Source of the DNA: Candidatus Goldiibacteriota bacterium
Lineage (GTDB): Bacteria > Oederibacteriota > PGYV01 > DSYL01
Assembly: GCA_026418955.1 (NCBI GenBank)
Contig: JAOAAI010000013.1
Span: forward strand, 1 to 5,225
DNA length: 5,225 bases
Direction of reading: 5' to 3'
The first letter of the stretch is position 1; each line of letters opens with the position of its first letter. The position numbers were made by a program, and so were the translations under genes. Shown one piece after another: positions 1 through 4,994 of this stretch. The notes beneath the pieces were generated by a model that was given only the letters and a program-made list of their open reading frames with translations, had not been told where the DNA came from and did not search any database.

Positions 1-273
1 TATTTTTATTATTATACTAAAACAAGTTATTATGATTTATTTTTAAAAAAATTAGAACAAACATCCACAGGATTAAGAAATTTACCAAAGAAAGAATATT
101 TAGAAATGTTAATACCTGTTCCTAAAAATTTTAATGAGCAACTAAGAATTGCAGAAATACTTACTTTCATTGACTCCCAAATTGACTCTGAAAAACAACG
201 CAAACAAAAATACGAAACTCTAAAAAAGGGACTTATGAATGACCTTCTGACAGGGAAAAGGAGGGTAAAATAA
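1..273 (+). CDS. hsdS: Type I restriction-modification specificity subunit HsdS, C-terminal part (5' truncated by window)
   Basis: HsdS recognises the two half-sites of the target DNA and holds together the HsdM methylase and HsdR restriction subunits. Only the last 90 codons are here, open from base 1 with no start. Residues about 20-40 (TSTGLRNLPKKEYLEMLIPVP) match the end of the second target-recognition domain, where the chain returns to the conserved region through a 'GxxxxLxxxxxxxxxIPxP' pattern. Residues 44-62 (the NEQLRIAEILTFIDSQID stretch) and 63-79 are the start and body of the conserved long C-terminal helix. The ending GLMNDLLTGKRRVK (77-90) is a hallmark HsdS terminus. hsdM and the first recognition domain would lie to the left. 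The stop at 271-273 is 56 bases before the DUF3800 start, so co-transcription is possible; no terminator is visible between them. The target sequence cannot be read from this fragment. Confidence 0.94.
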   Translation, partial: YFYYYTKTSYYDLFLKKLEQTSTGLRNLPKKEYLEMLIPVPKNFNEQLRIAEILTFIDSQIDSEKQRKQKYETLKKGLMNDLLTGKRRVK

Positions 274-311
274 AACATTGTAAATTGCAACTTTCAGTTT
301 AATGGTTGAAA

Positions 312-317
312 TATAAT
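312..317 (+). promoter_or_regulatory. Possible -10 box (TATAAT) just upstream of the DUF3800 gene
   Basis: An exact TATAAT hexamer lies 12 bases before the ATG at 330. If used, transcription would begin near 324-325 and give an mRNA with only about 5-6 bases of leader. This fits the lack of any Shine-Dalgarno sequence before this gene. No good -35 element is found at 15-18 bp spacing (the best candidate, ctttca at 291-296, matches 3 of 6). In DNA this AT-rich a TATAAT can occur by chance, so the call is weak. Confidence 0.3.
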
Positions 318-329
318 AAATGGTAAAAT

Positions 330-1067
330 ATGAAATATTATTTTTTTCTTGATGAAACAGGCGACCATGGACTCTCTTATATAGATGAAAATTATTATAT
401 TTTTTTACTTTGTGGTTGTTTGTTTTCAGAAATAGAATACGAAAAAATAAATGCTAATTTTAAAAGATTAAAAAAAGAAATATTTAATTCTGAAGATGTA
501 ATTTTTGTTTCGAGACAAATTAGAAAATGTGAAGGAAATTTTCAGATACTATTCGATCTTTCATTAAAAGAGAAATTTTATTCTGAACTAAATAAAATCA
601 TTAATGATACTGATTTTATTATTATAAGTTCAGCGGTAAATAAAAAAGAACATATAAAAAAATATGGAAAATTTGCAATGAATCCATATTCGTTATGTTT
701 GGGTTTTATAATGGAGCGGATAATATTTTGTTTAAGAAATGTTTTAGATGCAAGAGTAATAATTAATGTTGAATCAAGAGGAAAAAGAGAAGATAAAATG
801 TTAATTTCTCATTATAATTCTATTATTGATCAGGGAACATATTATATAAAAAGCAATGAATTTAAAAATAAAATAGATAATTTGAATTTTTATTCTAAAA
901 ACGATAATATTAATGGATTGCAAGTTGCGGATTTATGCGCTTATCCACTGGCAAGACATATTTTAAATAAGGAAGAGGCATACAAGCCATTTGAAATATT
1001 AAAGGAAAAATTATATTGTAATGGTAATGGAAAAATAGATGGGTGGGGATTAAAAATTTTTCCCTAA
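330..1067 (+). CDS. DUF3800 domain protein, predicted nuclease-like accessory/defence protein
   Basis: A 245-aa protein, a normal length for the DUF3800 family (PF12686), whose biochemical role is not established. The family signatures are present at both ends: an N-terminal strand with FLDETGD (residues 6-12; acidic D8, E9, D12) and a C-terminal LQVADLCAY (197-205; Q198, D201). A central VIINVESRGKREDK (143-156; E148, E154, D155) supplies further acidic residues in the region where the family has one. Spaced acidic residues on strands and a helix resemble metal-dependent RNase H-like nucleases; this is inference. No signal peptide or membrane segment is evident, so it is probably cytoplasmic. 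The start is firm: an in-frame stop at 324-326 leaves ATG 330 as the only upstream choice, and no Shine-Dalgarno is seen. It sits between hsdS and hsdR, splitting the restriction locus, and faces a small RNA whose 3' end lies about 5 bases past its stop. DUF3800 genes recur in restriction loci and next to structured RNAs. Confidence 0.9.
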   Translation: MKYYFFLDETGDHGLSYIDENYYIFLLCGCLFSEIEYEKINANFKRLKKEIFNSEDVIFVSRQIRKCEGNFQILFDLSLKEKFYSELNKIINDTDFIIISSAVNKKEHIKKYGKFAMNPYSLCLGFIMERIIFCLRNVLDARVIINVESRGKREDKMLISHYNSIIDQGTYYIKSNEFKNKIDNLNFYSKNDNINGLQVADLCAYPLARHILNKEEAYKPFEILKEKLYCNGNGKIDGWGLKIFP

Positions 1068-1072
1068 AATGC

Positions 1073-1095
1073 AAAAAGCCTCGATTTTACGAGGC
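1073..1095 (-). terminator. Intrinsic terminator of the small RNA
   Basis: On the minus strand GCCTCG (1095-1090), loop TAAAAT (1089-1084) and CGAGGC (1083-1078) form a perfect 6-bp GC-rich stem followed at once by TTTTT (1077-1073). This is the classical rho-independent layout. On the plus strand the same hairpin is followed by CTATTGCC, not a T run, so it should work mainly in the minus direction, although it would still form a stable stem in the 3' UTR of a DUF3800 transcript. The stem can be lengthened: GCAATAG (1102-1096) can pair with TTTTTGC (1077-1071) across one U-U mismatch and one G-U pair. Confidence 0.82.
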
Positions 1096-1125
1096 CTATT
1101 GCCGACTGGGTGACTCCCCAATCCT
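1073..1125 (-). ncRNA. Predicted small structured RNA (about 53 nt) facing the DUF3800 gene
   Basis: Predicted from the start site implied by a consensus promoter (A at 1125 or G at 1124, 6-7 bases after the -10) to the end of a U tract at 1073. Read on the minus strand it folds into two hairpins. Hairpin 1 pairs GATTGGG (1123-1117) with CCCAGTC (1110-1104), 7 bp with one G-U pair, around a 6-nt loop GAGTCA. A short linker GGCAATAG (1103-1096, sharing its end with hairpin 2) follows. Hairpin 2 is the intrinsic terminator (1095-1078). The 47 bases 1078-1124 are about 57% G+C, far above the surrounding DNA, as expected for a structured RNA in an AT-rich genome. There is no start codon with a usable ORF in it. 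As I recall, Weinberg and colleagues (2017) described several RNA motifs named DUF3800-I onward for their position beside DUF3800 genes; I cannot test whether this is one. Promoter, fold and terminator are seen; the function is unknown. Confidence 0.75.
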
Positions 1126-1131
1126 GATAAT

Positions 1132-1161
1132 ATTATATCTAATTTTTTTTTAATTTGTCAA
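1132..1161 (-). promoter_or_regulatory. Consensus sigma-70-type promoter for the small RNA
   Basis: Read on the minus strand, an exact -35 TTGACA (plus-strand 1161-1156) and an exact -10 TATAAT (1137-1132) are separated by 18 bp (1155-1138). All 12 hexamer positions match consensus, with the spacer one base over the 17-bp optimum. The spacer contains a run of nine A (1151-1143). The DNA upstream of the -35 (about 1162-1195) is almost pure A/T with A and T tracts, like an UP element. The predicted start at 1125/1124 falls right at the beginning of the GC-rich structured RNA, which supports both calls. No clear operator is seen, so strong constitutive expression is the simplest reading. Confidence 0.85.
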
Positions 1162-1219
1162 GTTAAAAAATGTTTAAAATTAATAAAAATTAACAATAGT
1201 AATATTATGTGGAAAAATA

Positions 1220-1225
1220 TATAAT
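1220..1225 (+). promoter_or_regulatory. Possible -10 box of an hsdR promoter
   Basis: An exact TATAAT at 1220-1225 is followed 93 bases later by the hsdR start. At 17-bp spacing the -35 would be tagtaa (1197-1202), only 3 of 6 matches, so the promoter is weak or needs an activator. It lies back-to-back with the small-RNA promoter. A separate hsdR promoter is plausible because the small-RNA gene interrupts the operon in the opposite direction. Chance occurrence in A/T-rich DNA cannot be excluded. Confidence 0.38.
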
Positions 1226-1240
1226 AAAAAAAAGGAGCAA

Positions 1241-1294
1241 ATGAAATATGAGAATAATTTTTTGATAAAAAAGAAAGAAAATAAAAAAATTTAA
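1241..1294 (+). CDS. Possible 17-codon leader ORF upstream of hsdR
   Basis: ATG at 1241 opens a 17-codon frame, MKYENNFLIKKKENKKI, ending at TAA 1292-1294, 24 bases before hsdR. It is preceded by AAAGGAG (1231-1237), the best Shine-Dalgarno match in this gap, though only 3 bases separate GGAG from the ATG. A second ATG at 1248, 10 bases from GGAG, opens only five codons. Seven of 17 residues are lysine, which A-rich DNA gives freely, so coding is not demonstrated. It could be a leader peptide affecting hsdR translation, the remains of a lost gene, or noise. If the TATAAT at 1220-1225 is the promoter, transcription would start inside this Shine-Dalgarno (near 1232) and the ORF would be poorly translated; the two readings compete. 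Confidence 0.22.
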   Translation: MKYENNFLIKKKENKKI

Positions 1295-1318
1295 ATAATA
1301 AAATAAAAAGGTAATTCA

Positions 1319-4300
1319 ATGACGGAACAAAATCTTGAGCAACAGTTTATAGAGTGGCTAAAAAAGATTGGGTGGAAATATGTTCCAGCGGCACATTTAG
1401 AAAGAAATTCTCTGGAAGATGTATTGCTTGAACGTAATTTAAAGGAAGCAATAGAAAAAATAAACAAATCTACCAATATTCCACCCGAAGAAATAACCCG
1501 CAGAATTTATGAATTTAAAATGATTCCAACAACAGAAGAAGGAATAAAAAAAGCACTTCATATCATAAAATACGGAATAAAAGTAGAAGACAAAAAAGAA
1601 AAAATATTGAAAAATTTGCAGTTTATTGATTATGACAATATTGGAAATAATGAATTTATTGTTACAAACCAACCTGTTTATAAATCCGGAGAAAAAGAAA
1701 TAAGAAATGATATAGTTCTTTATGTGAATGGAATACCGCTGGTAAATATAGAATTAAAAAGTCCAGAAAGTGCTAGGAAAAGCTGGCTTGATGCTGCAAA
1801 TGATATAAAAATTTACTGGCAAAAAGTTCCAGAACTTTATAAATACATTCAGATTGGTATAGGGGCTGACATTGTTTCAAAATATTTTTCTGTGGTGCCG
1901 TGGGAAGATGAACTACCAAAGATTTATGAATGGAAAGCAATTGGACTAACGCGTTTAAGTAATGATATAAAAAACACCCATTTTGAAATAATAGAAATGC
2001 TTGAACCTACAATTTTGCTTGATATTATCAGATATTATTTATTTTTAAGAGAAGAGCGTGGAAAAAAAACAAAAGTCATTTGTCGTTATATGCAATACAG
2101 AGCGGCTGATAAAATAATAAAAAGAGTTATTGGTAGAATAAAAGGAGAAAAAGAAAAAGACAGGGGGCTTATCTGGCATTGGCAGGGCTCGGGTAAGACG
2201 CTTACTATGATTTTTGCCGCAAATAAACTTTTGCAATTAAGAGAAATGGCGAACCCTTCAATATTTTTCATAGTTGATAGAGAAGAACTTGAAACACAAT
2301 TATATGATGAATTTGGTTATCTTGATTTATTTTCTGATATGGAAATGATATCATCAATTGAAGATTTAATAAACATTTTAAAACATGATAATTATAAGGG
2401 TAAAAGGGGCGTTTTCTTAACTTTGATACATAAATTTAAGCCAGAACAATTAAAAGATTTTGAAGATGAAATGAAAAAAATAGAAAAAGAAATCAATAAT
2501 ATAGAAACAGGTTTTAAATCTGCATCTACAATTGCCCGTAGAAAAAATGTTGTGTGTTTTATTGATGAGGGACACAGAACCCAATACGGTATATTATCCG
2601 CACAGATGAAACGAATATTTAAAAGTGGGAATCTTTTTGCATTTACTGGCACTCCAATATCAAATAAGGAAAAGAATACATATAAAGAATTTGAATATGA
2701 GGATAAACTTTATCTTGATAGATATTTTATGGAAGATTCAGTAAGAGATGGATACACACTTAAAATTGCCTATCAGCCAAGATTGACAAAAGAAGTTCAT
2801 ATTAAAAAAGAACTTATTAAAATTTTTTATGAACAAGATGACATAGATGAAATTAGTGATGATATGAAAAAAGATATAGAAAAAGGGGTCAAAGAAAAAC
2901 TCAATAAAATAAATGTTGTTCTTGAAAATCCTGAAAAGATAAAAATTGTAGCAAAAGATATTGCCAATCATTTTAAAGAAAATCTTTATGGTAGGTTTAA
3001 AGCCATAATACTGGCTACATCACGCCATGCCTGTTGTTTATATAAAGAAGAACTTGATAAATATTTTGGAGAAGATGAGACAGAAATAGTAATGACAATG
3101 GGACCAAAAGAGACAGATGCTAAAATCGCTGCACAATACGATAGGATTACTTCCAAATATAATGAAAAAAACATTTCATTAATAAAAAAGAAACTAACTG
3201 CTAAATTCAAAGAAAGTGCAGAAACAAATCCAAAAATTTTAATAGTAGTAGATATGCTCATAACTGGATTTGATGCGCCTGTGTTACAAACTGTTTATTT
3301 ACACAAAGCACTTAAAAACTATAGATTATTACAGGCGATAGCCAGGACAAACAGACCATACACAGAAAAAGAAGCAGGGCTTGTCATTGATTATGTTGGA
3401 ATACTTGATGATTTGGATAAAGCATTTAAATCATATGAAGAAAATGACAGGGATAGGATTTTATATGATTTTCAGTCAATGGAAAAAGAGTTTGAAGTAA
3501 TAATTAATGATTTAAAAACATTATTATCAGGCAAAGCTAAGTATGATAAATATGATATAAACCATTTTATTGAAATGATTAAATTTTTAAGCGCTGTTGA
3601 CAGGCGTCAGGCAGATTTTGAAGAAAAATATAGAAAAGCAAGACGTTTATATGAACTGCTCGGCAGTTCAGATATAAAAATTGCATATATAAATGAATAC
3701 AAATGGTTTACTGCGTTTTATTCATATTTAAAGAAAAATTTCAGCGAACCAGAAAAAGATTATTATGTGAATAAATATTTTAAAAAAACGCTTGAAAATA
3801 TATATAAAGGCACTGAAATAAAAGGTTTGGAGGAATTGCCTAGTATAGTATATGATGAAACAAAAATGAGGGAATTATTAAAAAAGATAGACAACACAGA
3901 ATCAAAAGCCGCAAATATGATTTTTTCATTGAGAAAATACATTCTGGTAGACAAGGCAAAAAATCCTATTTACGAAGGTCTTGTTGAAAAAGTGAGACGA
4001 CTCATACAGGAATGGCAGAATAATGTAAAAAACTATTTACAAGTAATTACAGAAGCAGAAAGAATATTCAAAGAGAAAGATTTACTGGAATATAAACAAA
4101 AACAGTTAGGACTGGATAATATAGAATATGTTATTTTTTTACGGTTGAAAAAAGAAGGATTACAGGAAGATGAAGCACTTCAAGGAATAAAAGAAATAAA
4201 AGAAAGGATAAAAGAAGAAGGTGAATATATGCTACATTATATTGCCAACCCTGAGATAAGTAAGATAACTAAACAAATAATTAGAAGGATTTTTAGAAGA

Positions 4301-4390
4301 AAAGGATTTACGCCTGAAAAGTTAGATAGTATTTCAAATAATATAGTGAGTGATATTATAGGTGTTAAAGAAAATGACAGTGAAGAATAG
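1319..4390 (+). CDS. hsdR: Type I restriction enzyme R subunit HsdR (nuclease and DNA translocase)
   Basis: A complete 1023-aa HsdR, the usual family length. It joins HsdM2-HsdS to cut unmethylated DNA after ATP-driven translocation. Order of parts: N-terminal PD-(D/E)xK nuclease domain with D131 and E145-L-K147 (in IELKSPE); in the helix where the family has QxxxY the sequence reads D162-I-K-I-Y166. Next come two RecA-like motor domains: Walker A WQGSGKT (288-294), Walker B DEGH (416-419), motif III TGTP (443-446), motif V DMLITGFDAP (645-654) and motif VI QAIARTNRP (672-680, with R676 and R679). The rest (about 710-1023) is a helical C-terminal region, in the family used for contact with HsdM. 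A Lys/Glu-rich helical stretch (about 375-400) precedes Walker B. The start is firm: an in-frame stop at 1304-1306 leaves ATG 1319, with AAAGG (1307-1311) seven bases upstream. No frameshift or internal stop is present, so the subunit looks intact. The next gene starts inside its last codons. Confidence 0.97.
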   Translation: MTEQNLEQQFIEWLKKIGWKYVPAAHLERNSLEDVLLERNLKEAIEKINKSTNIPPEEITRRIYEFKMIPTTEEGIKKALHIIKYGIKVEDKKEKILKNLQFIDYDNIGNNEFIVTNQPVYKSGEKEIRNDIVLYVNGIPLVNIELKSPESARKSWLDAANDIKIYWQKVPELYKYIQIGIGADIVSKYFSVVPWEDELPKIYEWKAIGLTRLSNDIKNTHFEIIEMLEPTILLDIIRYYLFLREERGKKTKVICRYMQYRAADKIIKRVIGRIKGEKEKDRGLIWHWQGSGKTLTMIFAANKLLQLREMANPSIFFIVDREELETQLYDEFGYLDLFSDMEMISSIEDLINILKHDNYKGKRGVFLTLIHKFKPEQLKDFEDEMKKIEKEINNIETGFKSASTIARRKNVVCFIDEGHRTQYGILSAQMKRIFKSGNLFAFTGTPISNKEKNTYKEFEYEDKLYLDRYFMEDSVRDGYTLKIAYQPRLTKEVHIKKELIKIFYEQDDIDEISDDMKKDIEKGVKEKLNKINVVLENPEKIKIVAKDIANHFKENLYGRFKAIILATSRHACCLYKEELDKYFGEDETEIVMTMGPKETDAKIAAQYDRITSKYNEKNISLIKKKLTAKFKESAETNPKILIVVDMLITGFDAPVLQTVYLHKALKNYRLLQAIARTNRPYTEKEAGLVIDYVGILDDLDKAFKSYEENDRDRILYDFQSMEKEFEVIINDLKTLLSGKAKYDKYDINHFIEMIKFLSAVDRRQADFEEKYRKARRLYELLGSSDIKIAYINEYKWFTAFYSYLKKNFSEPEKDYYVNKYFKKTLENIYKGTEIKGLEELPSIVYDETKMRELLKKIDNTESKAANMIFSLRKYILVDKAKNPIYEGLVEKVRRLIQEWQNNVKNYLQVITEAERIFKEKDLLEYKQKQLGLDNIEYVIFLRLKKEGLQEDEALQGIKEIKERIKEEGEYMLHYIANPEISKITKQIIRRIFRRKGFTPEKLDSISNNIVSDIIGVKENDSEE

Positions 4391-4994
4391 AAAAATTGTA
4401 AAGTCATCAAAACAATGGGTAATAAAAAATGCAGATATAGATTTAGATTTTATTCCCAGATATAAAGTAATATATAGAGAAATTAAATATCCGCGCATAG
4501 AACTTAAAACAGGTAACCTTGTTGTTGTGGCACCTTACGGTTATAAAAAAATAAAAGAATTATTAATAAAAAAGCAAGATTGGATATCTAAAAAAATTAA
4601 AATCATACAAAGTGCACTTAAAAATAATGGAAGAAAAAAAATTTATAACAGAACAGAAAATGAATTTAAAAAAATAATATTATCTTTTATTAGCAAATAT
4701 TCAAATCGTTTTGGGATAAGTCCCCAAAAAGTTTTTTATAGAAAAATGAATAGTAAATGGGCGAGTTGTAGTAACAGCGGTAACATAATTATTAATAAAA
4801 TTGTATCATTTCTTCCTGTTCAATTAATCAAATATATAATATTTCATGAAATGATTCATTTAAAAATAAAAAAACACAATGCTGAATTTTTTAATATCCT
4901 TAAAAAAGAATTTAATTATTATGAAAAATATGAAAAAATATTAATGGAATATTGGTTTAAAATTCAAAATATAGAAGAAAACAAAAAAAATTAA
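4374..4994 (+). CDS. YgjP/DUF45 (SprT-like) zinc metallopeptidase, companion of hsdR
   Basis: A 206-aa protein from ATG 4374. The C-terminal half carries the family marks: SKWASCSNSG (127-136), matching the YgjP 'W-x-S-C-S-x-x-G' block, and the metal site H158-E159-M-I-H162 with a third ligand H168 in HEMIHLKIKKHN; E159 would be the general base. The N-terminal part (about 30-75) has the IELKTGNLVVVAP strand pair and QDWISKKI helix typical of YgjP proteins. The family is predicted to be a zinc-dependent protease, and its substrate is unknown. No signal peptide or membrane segment is seen. It overlaps hsdR by 17 bases, so translation is probably coupled. AGGTG (4360-4364) lies 9 bases before ATG 4374, which favours it over the in-frame GTG at 4362 (four residues longer). 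Such genes often follow hsdR in type I loci, so a role tied to the restriction complex is likely but unproven. Confidence 0.9.
   Translation: MTVKNRKIVKSSKQWVIKNADIDLDFIPRYKVIYREIKYPRIELKTGNLVVVAPYGYKKIKELLIKKQDWISKKIKIIQSALKNNGRKKIYNRTENEFKKIILSFISKYSNRFGISPQKVFYRKMNSKWASCSNSGNIIINKIVSFLPVQLIKYIIFHEMIHLKIKKHNAEFFNILKKEFNYYEKYEKILMEYWFKIQNIEENKKN

Noticed and set aside
258..265. Strong Shine-Dalgarno-like AAGGAGGG near the end of hsdS
   Set aside because: It encodes the conserved GKRRV ending of HsdS. The next possible start, TTG at 278, is followed at once by TAA, and the DUF3800 ATG is about 65 bases away, too far to be served.
30..290. Minus-strand open frame opposite the end of hsdS
   Set aside because: The plus-strand frame has clear HsdS motifs down to its typical ending; the minus frame is its low-complexity antisense.
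1078..1095. The GC hairpin as a plus-strand terminator for the DUF3800 gene
   Set aside because: On the plus strand it is followed by CTATTGCC without a T run; the T run follows only on the minus strand. The T9 run at 1143-1151 is about 20 bases past the second hairpin and belongs to the minus-strand promoter spacer.
1073..1125. CRISPR repeat, tRNA or riboswitch as an explanation of the GC island
   Set aside because: There is a single copy with no spacers, no cloverleaf or tRNA-sized fold, and the RNA ends in a terminator with no downstream gene on its strand to control.
1128..1208. Repeated TAATATTAT at 1128-1136 and 1200-1208 as a shared operator of the two facing promoters
   Set aside because: The same 9-mer also occurs inside the metallopeptidase gene (4675-4683), and A/T-only words of this length are expected by chance here.
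1291..4000. Long minus-strand open frames opposite hsdR
   Set aside because: They are shadows of the hsdR codons, rich in Phe/Ile/Ser from A-rich sense codons, with no recognisable domain and no ribosome binding sites of note.
4362..4373. GTG at 4362 as start of the metallopeptidase gene
   Set aside because: It adds only four residues and lies within the AGGTG that is correctly spaced for ATG 4374.
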